From the NCBI GenBank assembly GCA_002375765.1, contig DFMV01000077.1:1-43060 (forward strand): 43,060 bases of DNA. Reading direction: 5' to 3'. The position numbers and the translations under genes are program-made. This document shows positions 1-8,048 of this stretch, piece by piece. The stretch's first letter is position 1. Each line of letters begins with the position of its first letter. Under the pieces are notes generated by a model. The model saw only the letters and a program-made list of their open reading frames with translations, was not told the origin of the DNA and searched no databases. The DNA comes from Rhizobiales bacterium UBA3584. Lineage in GTDB: Bacteria; Pseudomonadota; Alphaproteobacteria; Rhizobiales; Devosiaceae.

Positions 1-878
1 TAGAGCGCGCCCATGATGTTGCCCGAGGCGCCGAGCTTGACGAAATAGGTCCCGGCAATCGAGGTCAGAACGCACACCCCGCCAATGGCGAGAGGCAGCA
101 CCATGCCGATCAGTCTCAGATCGACCGGCAGGATGATCGCGGCCAGCACCATGGTGGCAACGATGGTCACCACATAGGTTTCGAACAGATCGGCGGCCAT
201 GCCGGCGCAGTCGCCGACATTGTCACCCACATTGTCGGCGATGGTGGCGGGGTTGCGCGGATCGTCCTCGGGGATGCCCGCTTCGACCTTGCCCACCATG
301 TCGCCGCCCACGTCGGCGCCCTTGGTAAAGATGCCACCGCCAAGCCGGGCGAAAATGGAAATCAGCGAGGCCCCGAAGCCCAGAGCGACAAGCGCGTCGA
401 TGACGGTCCGGTCGGTCGCCTCGAACCCCATGGCCAAAAGAGCGAGGAAATAGACTGTGACGCCCAGCAGGCCCAGTCCGGCAACGAGCAGTCCGGTCAC
501 CGCACCCGATTTGAACGCCAGGTCCAGCCCGCCGGCCAGAGAGGTGGTTGCCGCCTGGGCGACCCGCACATTGGCACGGACGGAAACGTGCATGCCGATG
601 AACCCGGCAGCGCCCGAGAGGACCGCGCCGATCAGAAATCCGATCGCCGCATAGATGCCGAGCAGGAGCCAGGCAACGACAAGAATGACGACGCCGACAA
701 TGGCGATGGTTGTGTACTGGCGCTTGAGATAGGCGGTGGCGCCTTCGCGGACCGCGGCGGAAATCTCCTGCATGCGGGCGCTGCCGGCATCGGCGGCCAG
801 AAGCGAACGCGTGGTCACGATGCCGTAGACGACCGACAGGACGCCACAGGCAATAATGAGCCATAAGGCCAAAGTCAT
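1..878 (-). CDS. hppA: Membrane-bound proton-translocating pyrophosphatase, N-terminal part (cut by window edge)
   Basis: This is an integral membrane pyrophosphatase that couples hydrolysis of PPi to ion (normally H+) pumping across the cytoplasmic membrane. The 292 residues seen begin at an ATG and run off the left edge; full-length members are around 700 residues. A first hydrophobic helix covers residues ~3-20, followed by further helices at ~57-97, 124-150 and 235-285. The substrate/Mg-binding signature is intact: [14 protein letters not shown] (180-193), then [19 protein letters not shown] (197-215) and DNVGDNVGD (215-223). The residues that decide K+ dependence lie in the missing C-terminal half, so the subtype cannot be assigned. 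It is transcribed alone on the minus strand; the 287 bp before it holds no other gene. Confidence 0.96.
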   Translation of the reverse strand, partial: MTLALWLIIACGVLSVVYGIVTTRSLLAADAGSARMQEISAAVREGATAYLKRQYTTIAIVGVVILVVAWLLLGIYAAIGFLIGAVLSGAAGFIGMHVSVRANVRVAQAATTSLAGGLDLAFKSGAVTGLLVAGLGLLGVTVYFLALLAMGFEATDRTVIDALVALGFGASLISIFARLGGGIFTKGADVGGDMVGKVEAGIPEDDPRNPATIADNVGDNVGDCAGMAADLFETYVVTIVATMVLAAIILPVDLRLIGMVLPLAIGGVCVLTSIAGTYFVKLGASGNIMGAL

Positions 879-1165
879 AGTGGTATTCCCCTCACTTTGC
901 GTCCGGATCGACGCTTCGGGAGGTTCGGCACGAGGTCCGCGCTCCCGATACGGTCCGGTCTACTTCCCTTCTTCCCCGCCACCAAAAGTTCCTCTCCCCT
1001 GGCGACAGCAAAGACCCGCATTTTATTGCGGCCGGGACCGAGGATGGCCCAAGTTTATCCCAGTGGCAATCCTCTAATCTTGCGCTCTATTTTGGTCAGT
1101 ATTGCTGGCTTATTTACAGTTACGGGCTTGAAACCCAACGGAGTTCGCCAGGCATCAGTGTTGAC

Positions 1166-1486
1166 CTATTGGTCCGCAAGGCTCTCCAGCATCGCGCAAA
1201 GAGTGGCCGGGTCTCCCCGGGCCAGAATCACTTTGGTCCGGCTGGTCTGGCCGCTGGAAAGCGTGAGGGCGGATTTGGGCAGGGAGAGGGCTTTGGCCAG
1301 AAGGGCGATGACCGCCTTGTTGGCCGCGCCCTTGTCGGGCGGCGCGCAGACGCGAACGGCCAGCGCACAGCTTCCGTCAGCGCGGGTCCGTGCGCCTTCG
1401 AGCCTGTCGGCGCTGGCATTGGGTGTGACGCGCAGCGTGATCCGCGCGCCATCGGGAACGAGGGTGAAAAAGGAAGAGCGGCTCAC
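1166..1486 (-). CDS. DUF167 (YggU-family) protein
   Basis: This is a 106-residue member of the small DUF167/YggU family, whose biochemical role is unknown. The family pattern is visible: RITLRVTPNASADR (about residues 14-27), then VRVCAPPDKGAANKAVI and a C-terminal SGQTSRTKVI strand. The chosen start is a GTG that overlaps the stop of the upstream yggT by four bases (GTGA), which fits translational coupling. A longer reading of this frame back through yggT would be a shadow. yggT and DUF167 genes are commonly neighbours in bacteria, supporting the pairing. No catalytic residues can be named. Confidence 0.85.
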   Translation of the reverse strand: MSRSSFFTLVPDGARITLRVTPNASADRLEGARTRADGSCALAVRVCAPPDKGAANKAVIALLAKALSLPKSALTLSSGQTSRTKVILARGDPATLCAMLESLADQ

Positions 1487-1788
1487 AGCCCCTGCATGGC
1501 GACCTGTCGCATGAGCGGGTAGAGGATCACCAGCCGGATGAAATAGATCGCCAGGAACAGAACGATCGGGGAGATGTCCAGGCCGCCGAAATTGGGCAGC
1601 AGGCGCCGGATGGGCGCGAGCAGCGGGTTGGTCAATTGCCAGAGCATATTGGCGATCGTCGCGACCAGCTGGTTGGACATGTTGAGGATGTTGAAGGCCA
1701 GAAGCCAGCTCACGATCACCTGGGCGATCATGATGAAGATGACGAGGCTCAAGACCACGTCGACAAATTGTAAAAGCCCAAACAGCAT
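1483..1788 (-). CDS. YggT-family membrane protein
   Basis: This is a 101-residue integral membrane protein of the YggT family. It shows two hydrophobic blocks (residues ~3-30 and ~72-92) around a conserved central segment containing NPLLAPIRRLLPNFGGLDISP (about 53-73, with the PxRRxxPxxGGxDxSP signature). The family has been linked to osmotic or K+ stress and, in plastids, to nucleoid or heme-attachment roles, but no function can be derived here. The ATG is preceded by AAGGGA as ribosome binding site. Its stop overlaps the GTG start of the DUF167 gene. Confidence 0.9.
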   Translation of the reverse strand: MLFGLLQFVDVVLSLVIFIMIAQVIVSWLLAFNILNMSNQLVATIANMLWQLTNPLLAPIRRLLPNFGGLDISPIVLFLAIYFIRLVILYPLMRQVAMQGL

Positions 1789-1885
1789 TGGCGGTCCCTT
1801 TATGCAATCGGTTCTATATAGAACGCGAAACGCCTTATGGAAATGGGTGTGGCGATCTGATGGCCGCACCTGTCCCCGGCAAAGA

Positions 1886-1926
1886 AAAAAGGCCCGCCTC
1901 AATTACGCGAGGGTCGGGCCTTTGCA
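1886..1926 (-). terminator. Rho-independent terminator (minus strand)
   Basis: Arms AAAGGCCCG and CGGGCCTTT pair perfectly over 9 bp, and four more pairs (CCTC/GAGG) follow after a 2-nt bulge. Read on the minus strand the hairpin is followed by TTTTTT, so it terminates leftward transcription. It lies about 190 bp beyond the TerB-like stop, with no annotated gene immediately before it. Confidence 0.8.
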
Positions 1927-2073
1927 AGAGTTCGCCCGGTACGCAACACACAAAGATCCGGACAGGGGCACACAATGCACAGACCGTGCCAGAATGCCGG
2001 TTACCCAATATGGGGCGTATGGTGCGCGATTTGATTCAATATGTAGAAATCTGCCGCATCGAGACGGTAAAGG

Positions 2074-2114
2074 TTTTGCATTCTGCAACGCACGAGATTT
2101 GCAAATTGCAAAAA
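2074..2114. promoter_or_regulatory. Tandem TTGCA palindromes (PhaR- or ScfR-like operator candidate)
   Basis: Two perfect inverted repeats lie 9 bp apart: TTGCA-TTC-TGCAA at 2076-2088 and TTTGCAA-A-TTGCAAA at 2098-2112. TTGCA/TGC-rich palindromes of this kind are known targets of alphaproteobacterial PhaR (polyhydroxybutyrate control), and TTTGCAAA elements of short-chain acyl-CoA regulators such as PccR/RamB. Assignment to either is inference. They lie just past the 3' end of the TerB-like gene and face the unassigned region ending at the terminator. Confidence 0.45.
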
Positions 2115-2115
2115 T

Positions 2116-2592
2116 TCACGCCGTCTCGTCGCTGTCGGTATTGAGGTCGGGCGGGGTGGTTGGCCGCTTTGCCTGATTGCGCAGGACGGTGCGCTGGCGC
2201 GATGAAACGCCGATCAATTCGGCCACGCGCCAGACCATGTTGTCCTCGAGCTCGTGATTGGTGTCATCGGCAAACACCACCTGCCACATCATGCGGATGA
2301 TCTCGATCTTTTCGGATTCTTCGAGCTGGGAGAGTTTCGAGGTGAACTGGTAGAAATCGACAGCGTCGCGGTCGCGACGGCGGGCCTCGGCCATGATGCG
2401 TTTCACCTCGGACTCATCGAGGCCATAATGGTCCTTGAGCGCATTGGCGATGGCCTTGGCCTCGATTGGGCTTGCCGAGCCGTCGACCGAAGCGAGATGG
2501 ACCAGAAGCGCTGCCACCGCAAGGCGCGGATCGGTCGGCTGCGTGGCCCCCTTTTCGGGTTGGCGGAACAGCTTTGCCAGAGAATCGAACAT
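2116..2592 (-). CDS. TerB-like (tellurite-resistance/COG4103 type) cytosolic protein
   Basis: This is a 158-residue soluble helical protein of the TerB superfamily. The acidic metal-binding style core is visible as an N-terminal helix LAVAALLVHLASVDG (about residues 22-36) followed by SASPIEAKAIANAL and the later EESEKIEIIRMMWQVVFADD, the two-repeat pattern of TerB-like domains. Members are tied to stress or phage-defence contexts in some bacteria, but this solitary version is common in alphaproteobacteria and its role is unknown. The ATG at 2592 is chosen because AAGGGG lies 9-11 bases upstream. An in-frame extension of 26 residues has no such site. The C-terminal ~20 residues are polar and likely disordered. 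Confidence 0.8.
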   Translation of the reverse strand: MFDSLAKLFRQPEKGATQPTDPRLAVAALLVHLASVDGSASPIEAKAIANALKDHYGLDESEVKRIMAEARRRDRDAVDFYQFTSKLSQLEESEKIEIIRMMWQVVFADDTNHELEDNMVWRVAELIGVSSRQRTVLRNQAKRPTTPPDLNTDSDETA

Positions 2593-2747
2593 CAAGCGGC
2601 ACCCCTTCGCGGGCATAAATTCATGAACGGCAAATCCAGGCATCAGACCGATTCCACCGGTTCTGCGCATGATCTAGGGTAAGGACCGTCCATGCCCGGC
2701 TCAAGCGATCTTGCGCAGTCGTGAGCAAGGATTTTTTCCATTGTCGT

Positions 2748-2764
2748 TTGCCTGCCACAGGCAA
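2748..2764. promoter_or_regulatory. Perfect inverted repeat TTGCCTG-CCA-CAGGCAA
   Basis: A 7-bp perfect inverted repeat with a 3-base centre lies about 85 bp upstream of the first of the two unknown membrane-protein genes. It could be an operator for that pair. No regulator is known for it and no downstream T-run makes it a terminator. Confidence 0.3.
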
Positions 2765-2848
2765 TCTGGAGGTCGTTGTTTTCCGCCGATCGTCGCGATA
2801 GGGTCGCCGCGTAAATCAAAGGCTGGCGTGGGGGAGGAGCCGGGCACG

Positions 2849-3379
2849 ATGATTGCGGCGTGGGCATTGATTGTGGGCGGGCTGGTGCGTATTGCCGGCG
2901 AAGTGCTGGAAATTCTGGCCGGCAGCCATACCGCGCCAAGCAGCGCCCTTGCCGGAGGGGCACTGATCCTGGTCATGATCGGCTTTGTCGGGCTCTGGCC
3001 CGAGGCGCGCGAGAGCCGTCTGGCGCGGCTGGCAATCATCATGATCGGGCTGGGCACACTGGGTTTTGCCGGCATTGCCGCATGGTCGGTCAGTCAGGGG
3101 ACGCTGCCTGTGGGCGTGGTATCGCGCCTGCCGGCCTTTATCGGGGTTGCGGCCGTCACGCTTTTGGGCGCACTGGCCCTTGCCGGTTGGCTGGTGACGT
3201 CGGCGCCTTATCCGGCATGGATCGGGATCGTGATGAGCATTTCGATCGCAATGTCGCTGGTGAGCAGTTTTGTCGCGTTCCCAGCGCTCGTCCAACCGCT
3301 TATCGATCTGGTTATGGCGTTTACCTTCATTCAGCTCGGGCTTTGCATGCGCGAGCGGCGCGGAATCGGAAATCGTTAA
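2849..3379 (+). CDS. Unknown multi-spanning membrane protein, first of a tandem pair
   Basis: This 176-residue protein is almost entirely hydrophobic, with five or six predicted transmembrane segments (roughly residues 2-24, 32-50, 60-80, 88-112, 118-140, 146-168) and a short basic tail. I do not recognise the family. The ATG is chosen because GGGGGAGGAG lies about ten bases upstream. The stop overlaps the next start (TAATG), so the two genes are almost surely co-translated. The early GLVRIAGEVLEI motif and the GG at the second helix recur in the neighbour (LWALGEAIML then LGGS), suggesting an old tandem duplication. No charged pore or catalytic residues stand out. Confidence 0.75.
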   Translation: MIAAWALIVGGLVRIAGEVLEILAGSHTAPSSALAGGALILVMIGFVGLWPEARESRLARLAIIMIGLGTLGFAGIAAWSVSQGTLPVGVVSRLPAFIGVAAVTLLGALALAGWLVTSAPYPAWIGIVMSISIAMSLVSSFVAFPALVQPLIDLVMAFTFIQLGLCMRERRGIGNR

Positions 3380-3942
3380 TGATCCTTGCTGTCATCCTGC
3401 TTTTGGGCTGTGCGCTTTGGGCGCTCGGCGAAGCCATAATGCTCACGGGCGATCAGATCACCGTTCTGGGCGGCTCGATAGCGACGGTCGGGATGACCTT
3501 GGCGGGGGCCAGCGTCTGGACGCTCAAGGATTTGCCGGGCATGGCGAGACCGGGCCGAGTGGGGATTGTCCTTTCCGCCTTCGGCGCTTTTTCCTTTGCC
3601 ATGGTGATGATCATCGTTCTCACCTCGGGGGTGCTGGGAGCGATGGCGGATGGCGTCGTGCGCCATGCCGACATCGTTTTCACCCCCTTTTACCTTCTGG
3701 CTCTGGTGTTCGTCGTTGCGGGCATGACGGCGTTCGCCGTTCACTTCAAAAACGCCCCCGGAGCGCCCGCCGTCGCCGCGCTGGTTCCCGCCGGCCTTGC
3801 CGGCGGACATCTGATCCGTCTGTTTGCCGCCGATGTGCCGGCCTATCACGAGACGCTTTCAGTGGCGCTTGCGCTCTATCTGGGCTGGCTGGGGGTGCGC
3901 CGGATAGCCCTGGCCCGCACCGTACCGCAACCCGGTCGCTGA
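3379..3942 (+). CDS. Unknown multi-spanning membrane protein, second of a tandem pair
   Basis: This 187-residue protein has five or six predicted transmembrane helices and starts at an ATG overlapping the previous stop by one base. Its layout matches its upstream neighbour: small-residue-rich first helix with a Gly-Glu pair (residues ~15-18), a GG at the second helix, then an Arg-containing cytoplasmic turn (PGRVGIVLSAFGAFSFA) like the neighbour's ARLAIIMIGLGTLGFAG. That similarity is by eye only. No known domain is recognised. It may form a hetero-oligomer with its partner, by analogy with paired small membrane proteins such as small multidrug exporters; nothing in the sequence proves it. 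Confidence 0.72.
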   Translation: MILAVILLLGCALWALGEAIMLTGDQITVLGGSIATVGMTLAGASVWTLKDLPGMARPGRVGIVLSAFGAFSFAMVMIIVLTSGVLGAMADGVVRHADIVFTPFYLLALVFVVAGMTAFAVHFKNAPGAPAVAALVPAGLAGGHLIRLFAADVPAYHETLSVALALYLGWLGVRRIALARTVPQPGR

Positions 3943-3975
3943 CGCCTGTCTGCCGTCAGGTCAGATCGTGCAGGC

Positions 3976-4263
3976 CTAGAGCCCGTCGATGGCCGTGGCC
4001 AGATCGATATCCTTTTGTGTCACGCGGCCCTTGTCATGGGTCTTGAGCGTGATCTCGACCCGGTTGTAGCTGTTGGACCAGTCGGGGTGATGACCGGCCT
4101 TTTCCGCCAGTAGTGCCACCTGGGTCATGAACGCAAAGGCATTGGAAAAGTCTTTGAATTTGAAGCTCTTTTCCAACGCGCCGGTGTCGTTGATCCGCCA
4201 GCCGTCAAGTCCGGCCATTGCGGCGTTCGCGTCGAATCCGGTCCGGGCGCTGTCATCTGTCAT
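3976..4263 (-). CDS. phhB: Pterin-4a-carbinolamine dehydratase (4a-hydroxytetrahydrobiopterin dehydratase)
   Basis: This 95-residue enzyme dehydrates 4a-hydroxytetrahydropterin to the quinoid dihydropterin, recycling the cofactor of aromatic amino acid hydroxylases, or acts in folate/moco-related pterin metabolism. The family signature is complete: EKAGHHPDW at residues 54-62 (His58, His59, Pro60, Asp61, Trp62), [12 protein letters not shown] with His76, and a closing [14 protein letters not shown]. No phenylalanine hydroxylase gene lies in the window. The ATG at 4263 has GAAGGGA upstream; an ATG six codons earlier would place that site inside the gene. It converges with the membrane-protein pair. 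Confidence 0.93.
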   Translation of the reverse strand: MTDDSARTGFDANAAMAGLDGWRINDTGALEKSFKFKDFSNAFAFMTQVALLAEKAGHHPDWSNSYNRVEITLKTHDKGRVTQKDIDLATAIDGL

Positions 4264-4499
4264 TTCGCGTTTTCCCTTCATCGTGGCATTATCGGGCGCC
4301 TTGTGCCGGTGCGATGGCCTTAACCCTGGGTAAGGACGGGGCGGTCGGACCGGGCTATATTGATTGTAAAGAGGTTCTTTACCACACGGCAACTTCGTGC
4401 CTGAAACCGATTGGGCCGCACGACATTGTCAACCTGATGCAAACCCCCAAAAGGGCAGGGTGGTTCCAGCCCAATCTCGCGGAAGCCGGTCAAAAGCAA

Positions 4500-6818
4500 A
4501 TGCCGAAGGGCCACAGACATCTGCCCACGCTCGACTATGTCTCGATTGTGGCTTCGCTCTACAAGGACCGACGCGCCATGCTGGTGGGCATGGCGGCGAC
4601 GATTGTCGGCGTGCTCATGGCCGCGATCAAGACCGACGCGCCTGTGCTTTACGCGGTGGCTTTAGCCTTCGTCCTCTCCACCGCCAAGCGCTATTACAAC
4701 ATGCTTGCGTTCGAAGAGAACCCGCCGGCACCCGATGATCGGGCCGCTGCCCGGTTCTGGGAGCGCCGGCAGACGATCCAGGGCACCATATCGGCCTCCA
4801 TCTATGGCATCTGGTGCTTTGTTTCCTTTGTTGTGGTGGGCGACCCCTTTGCCGAACTTGTCGCCGTTTCGGTGACCATCGCTGCCATGATCGGCATTGT
4901 GACGCGCAATTTCGGCGTGGATCGGATCGTGACGTTGCAGTCGGTGGCCATTTCCATCCCGCTGGCCCTGGGGCTGGTGCTGGTCGGCGATGGCTATCAC
5001 ATGGCGCTTGCGGCGCTTCTGGTCCCCCTGATGGTCAGCTTCAGGTTCCTGGCGGCCGATGTGCGCGGCATGCTTTTGTCGCAGGTTCATGAACGCACGG
5101 TCGCCTCGCGGCTGGCGCTTCAACTCGATACGGCGCTCGAAACCATGCAGCACGGGCTGTGCATGCTCGACGAAAACGGAGTGATCGCGCTGGCCAATGA
5201 CCGTGCGCAGCAAACCTTTGCCGGCATTGCCGGAGGCGCGTGGGTTGGCCGTTCGTTCTCCGATCTGCTCGAAGAAGCGATTGGCAAAAGGGCGCTGCCC
5301 GAGACGACGGCGGACCGGCTCAACCGCATGATCATCCAGCAGACGGGCGGCAAGATCGTCATGAAGCTTTCGGGCGATTTTCACTGCGAAGTCACCGTCT
5401 CCTCGCGCGAGGACCGTACGGTGCTGCTTTTTGAAAACGTGACCGCCCGTATCCGGGCTCAGGAGCGCATCAACTTCATGGCGCGCTATGACGGGCTGAC
5501 CGGCCTGCCCAACCGCGCCTATTTTACCGAACAGGTCGAAGCCGATCTGGCCTCCCGCAGGCGGCTGGGACGGCGCGAACCGGTGCTGCTGGCCATAATC
5601 GACCTTGATGATTTCAAGCATGTCAACGATACGCTGGGCCATCTTGCCGGCGACAAGGTTCTCACCGAAACGGCGGCACGCATACAGACGATCATGCACC
5701 GCAATTCGCGGCTGGCCCGGCTGGGCGGGGACGAGTTCGTCATCTATCGGGCCCAGGACACTGGCCCTGCGGCGATACAAGCCGAGGCCGAGGCGATCCT
5801 TTCGGTGCTGCAGCGGCCCTTCGAGGTCGGCGGGGAGCAGATCGACCTGAGCGCTTCGATCGGCTTTGTCTCGAGTTCGGACTCCCCGATTGCCCTCGAC
5901 GATCTGATAACCCGGGCCGATCTTGCCCTTTATCGCGCAAAAGAGCACGGCAAGGGTCATTATCAGGCCTTTGTCGAGGAAATGGACAGCGCGTTCCGCT
6001 ATCGCCAGCGTCTCAAATCCGACCTTGCGATTGCGATCGCGGAGGGGCAACTCCAGCTCGTTTATCAGCCGCTGGTCGAGCTCGGGACACGGCAGGTGGC
6101 CGGATGCGAGGCCCTGGCCCGCTGGACCCATCCTGAACTGGGGACGATCCCGCCCGATGTGTTCATCGGTCTTGCCGAAGAGACCGGCTTGATTTCATCG
6201 ATCACTAAATGGGTGCTCAAGACCGCCACCGCTGAATGCGTCCACTGGCCCGATGCCATTTCCGTCGCCGTCAATGTCTCGGCGCGCGATCTGCGCGGCG
6301 AAGATCTGGCGCTGCACGTGGCCGAAGCGCTCGAGGCCAGCGGGCTGGCGCCCGACAGGCTGGAAATCGAGGTCACCGAGACCGCGTTGATCGAAGACCG
6401 GGAAGGGGCTGCCGCAAAGCTCGAGGTGCTGGCGGCGAAAGGCATCGGTATCGCGCTCGATGATTTCGGCACGGGCTATTCCTCGCTCTCCTATCTGCAC
6501 GGCATGGCGTTCTCCAAGCTCAAGATCGATCGCTCGTTTGTTGCCGGCATCGCCACCAGCGAGCGCTCGCTCAAGCTGATGGCCAATGTGGCGCGGCTGG
6601 GCCACGATCTCGATCTGGTGCTGGTTGCCGAAGGCGTGGAAACCGAGGAACAGCTCGAAATCATCGCAGATCATACCAATATCGACCAGGTTCAGGGCTT
6701 CCTGTTCGGCACGCCTCTGCCGGCCCTTGAAACGCGCGCGTTGATCGCCCGCATGAACCAGACGCGCAGCCGCCCCAAAGCGGTCAAGGGGCGGCGGCCC
6801 GCCCTTGTGAGCAAATAG
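4500..6818 (+). CDS. Membrane PAS-GGDEF-EAL cyclic di-GMP enzyme
   Basis: This protein of 772 residues is predicted to make and/or break c-di-GMP at the inner membrane. The N-terminal ~190 residues hold about five or six transmembrane helices, followed by a PAS-like domain (about 205-315, starting LDTALETMQHGLCMLDENG). A GGDEF domain follows with intact RLGGDEF (GGDEF at 409-413), then an EAL domain with EAL at 537-539, NVSARDL, EVTETALI and DDFGTGYSSLSYL. Both active-site motifs look complete, so either activity is possible. The RxxD inhibitory site expected just before GGDEF is absent (HRNS there), so product inhibition is probably lacking. The start is uncertain: an ATG at 4437 would add 21 residues, and neither start has a strong ribosome site. 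The FeeM-like gene follows after 85 bp. Confidence 0.93.
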   Translation: MPKGHRHLPTLDYVSIVASLYKDRRAMLVGMAATIVGVLMAAIKTDAPVLYAVALAFVLSTAKRYYNMLAFEENPPAPDDRAAARFWERRQTIQGTISASIYGIWCFVSFVVVGDPFAELVAVSVTIAAMIGIVTRNFGVDRIVTLQSVAISIPLALGLVLVGDGYHMALAALLVPLMVSFRFLAADVRGMLLSQVHERTVASRLALQLDTALETMQHGLCMLDENGVIALANDRAQQTFAGIAGGAWVGRSFSDLLEEAIGKRALPETTADRLNRMIIQQTGGKIVMKLSGDFHCEVTVSSREDRTVLLFENVTARIRAQERINFMARYDGLTGLPNRAYFTEQVEADLASRRRLGRREPVLLAIIDLDDFKHVNDTLGHLAGDKVLTETAARIQTIMHRNSRLARLGGDEFVIYRAQDTGPAAIQAEAEAILSVLQRPFEVGGEQIDLSASIGFVSSSDSPIALDDLITRADLALYRAKEHGKGHYQAFVEEMDSAFRYRQRLKSDLAIAIAEGQLQLVYQPLVELGTRQVAGCEALARWTHPELGTIPPDVFIGLAEETGLISSITKWVLKTATAECVHWPDAISVAVNVSARDLRGEDLALHVAEALEASGLAPDRLEIEVTETALIEDREGAAAKLEVLAAKGIGIALDDFGTGYSSLSYLHGMAFSKLKIDRSFVAGIATSERSLKLMANVARLGHDLDLVLVAEGVETEEQLEIIADHTNIDQVQGFLFGTPLPALETRALIARMNQTRSRPKAVKGRRPALVSK

Positions 6819-6821
6819 CTG

Positions 6822-6840
6822 CAAAACCGACCCGGTTTTG
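6822..6840 (+). terminator. Short hairpin after the GGDEF-EAL gene
   Basis: CAAAACCG and CGGTTTTG form a perfect 8-bp stem with a 3-base loop, four bases after the stop codon. There is no clean T-run after it, so termination efficiency is doubtful. It does separate the c-di-GMP gene from the acyltransferase gene. Confidence 0.4.
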
Positions 6841-6903
6841 ACGGCCAGGGCTTTTCTTTATCGTAAAAATTTTACTAACATTGCCCCATTTCGGGTGGTG
6901 CCA

Positions 6904-7668
6904 ATGGATGATGCGCAAATCGTAACGCGGTCCAGAACGTCGCGTTTTGCCACGACCCTGATGGATATGCTCGAGCGGGTGGAATATCGCCGCGTCAGGC
7001 TCGACGAGCAGTTCGATCCGGTTTACCGCCTGCGCTATGAGGCGTATCGCCGGGAAGACGGCATCGGGGTAAACGCCCAGAAGATCGCCCGCGACCATCT
7101 CGATTTCACGGCCAACGCCATGTGCCATGGAGTCTATATCGATGGCGTGCTGGTCTCTTCGATCCGCCTGCATTTCGCAACCGCCCGGCACCGGGAATCG
7201 CCTTGCATGCGGATGTATCCCGAGCTGCTCAACACCATGCTCGACGCCGGGAAAACCTATATCGATCCCTCGCGCTTTGCCGCCGACCGCGAGGCAACGC
7301 TGGCCATTCCGGCCCTGCCGTTTCTCACCCTGAGGATCGCGGCCATGGCATGCGAATATTATGACGCTGACTATTGCCTTTCGGGGGTACGCGACGAGCA
7401 TGCGGGGTTTTATAAGCGCGTGTTCGGCTCGCGGGAAATCGCCGGATACAGCCAGTATCCGGGCATGACTTTCCCGGTCAGGCTCTATGCCGCCGAAGTC
7501 TCTGACATCCGAAACCGCGTTGCCGATCGCTTCCCGTTTTTCATGTCGACGCCCGAGGAGCGCGAAAAAATGTTCGGGCCCGACAGCGATGCCAATTATC
7601 TGGGACTGATCCAGCCCACCGCTCGCCGGGCGGCTCTGGCCGAGGAGCGGTTCGTTCCGGCTGAATAG
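6904..7668 (+). CDS. FeeM/LuxI-like N-acyl amino acid synthase-type acyltransferase
   Basis: This 254-residue protein has the GNAT-like fold signature of the FeeM/autoinducer-synthase group, which transfers an acyl chain from acyl-ACP to an amino acid or similar amine. The first hallmark is the FDPVYRLRYEAYRRED segment (about residues 39-54), matching the YRLRYxxY pattern near the N-terminus of LuxI and FeeM proteins. Later come an acidic IARDHLDF segment, VSSIRLHFATAR, and TYIDPSRFAADREA where LuxI enzymes carry an E-x-SRF-type motif. The ATG at 6904 has GGGTGGTG upstream. Substrate and product are unknown. No LuxR-type receptor gene is nearby, so it is more likely a lipid-making enzyme than a quorum signal synthase; that is inference. 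The gene lies just after the GGDEF-EAL gene. Confidence 0.75.
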   Translation: MDDAQIVTRSRTSRFATTLMDMLERVEYRRVRLDEQFDPVYRLRYEAYRREDGIGVNAQKIARDHLDFTANAMCHGVYIDGVLVSSIRLHFATARHRESPCMRMYPELLNTMLDAGKTYIDPSRFAADREATLAIPALPFLTLRIAAMACEYYDADYCLSGVRDEHAGFYKRVFGSREIAGYSQYPGMTFPVRLYAAEVSDIRNRVADRFPFFMSTPEEREKMFGPDSDANYLGLIQPTARRAALAEERFVPAE

Positions 7669-7686
7669 GCCGTACCCGCGAGCCCG

Positions 7687-7971
7687 TTACAGCGGGTCCT
7701 GGCGCCGGGCCAGCGTTTCGATATCGCCCAGCTTGAGATAGTGGAGTTCTCGCACCAGCCGAAGGGTCGGCTTGGCCGCGAAAAGGAGCGAGCCGACCAG
7801 AAAGAACCATGTGGCGGCGGTCTGGGTCGACGCAGAGAAAAACAGCACGCTGCCGATGACGAAACACAGGGCGGCGCCGAAATCGATGGTGGTGTACCAG
7901 ATTTCATAGAGCGCATAGAGACGACGATGCGTCTCGGACCGGTTGCGGGCGTTGGGATCAAACAGAGCCAT
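7687..7971 (-). CDS. YrhK-domain membrane protein
   Basis: This 94-residue protein has two transmembrane helices (about residues 29-48 and 55-72). Its C-terminal half matches the YrhK-like domain: FFLVGSLLFAAKPTLRLVRE followed by LHYLKLGDIE. The family's role is unknown; Bacillus YrhK was named from an unstudied locus. The ATG at 7971 is chosen because GGAGA lies seven bases upstream; the frame could start ten codons earlier but without a ribosome site. It converges with the acyltransferase gene and lies downstream of the tRNA on the same strand. Confidence 0.78.
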   Translation of the reverse strand: MALFDPNARNRSETHRRLYALYEIWYTTIDFGAALCFVIGSVLFFSASTQTAATWFFLVGSLLFAAKPTLRLVRELHYLKLGDIETLARRQDPL

Positions 7972-8048
7972 AATCGGTCTCCCATGCGTTTGGCGTGTCA
8001 AGGCGCAGCCAGCGGAGCGCCGGATATGTTTTCAGGGCACGGAAAAAC

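Larger units (their letters stand above)
1789..2115. other. 327-bp intergenic stretch with operator-like palindromes and an orphan terminator
   Basis: No convincing protein gene lies between yggT and the TerB-like gene. The stretch holds a strong intrinsic terminator pointing in the minus direction (1886-1926), two adjacent TTGCA-type palindromes (2074-2114), and about 150 bp between them that could be a minus-strand non-coding transcript. A 61-codon open frame at 1903-2088 (minus) runs into the terminator stem and has no ribosome binding site, so it is not called. The yggT promoter is expected in 1789-1885. Confidence 0.5.

Noticed and set aside
1903..2088. 61-codon open frame on the minus strand
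   Set aside because: Its 3' end runs into a terminator stem and it lacks a ribosome site.
2116..2592. TerB-like gene as part of a tellurite/phage defence operon
   Set aside because: No other ter or defence genes are adjacent; solitary TerB-like genes are common in alphaproteobacteria.
4662..6131. 489-codon open frame on the minus strand inside the GGDEF-EAL gene
   Set aside because: It is antisense to a gene with clear GGDEF and EAL motifs; no domain recognised.
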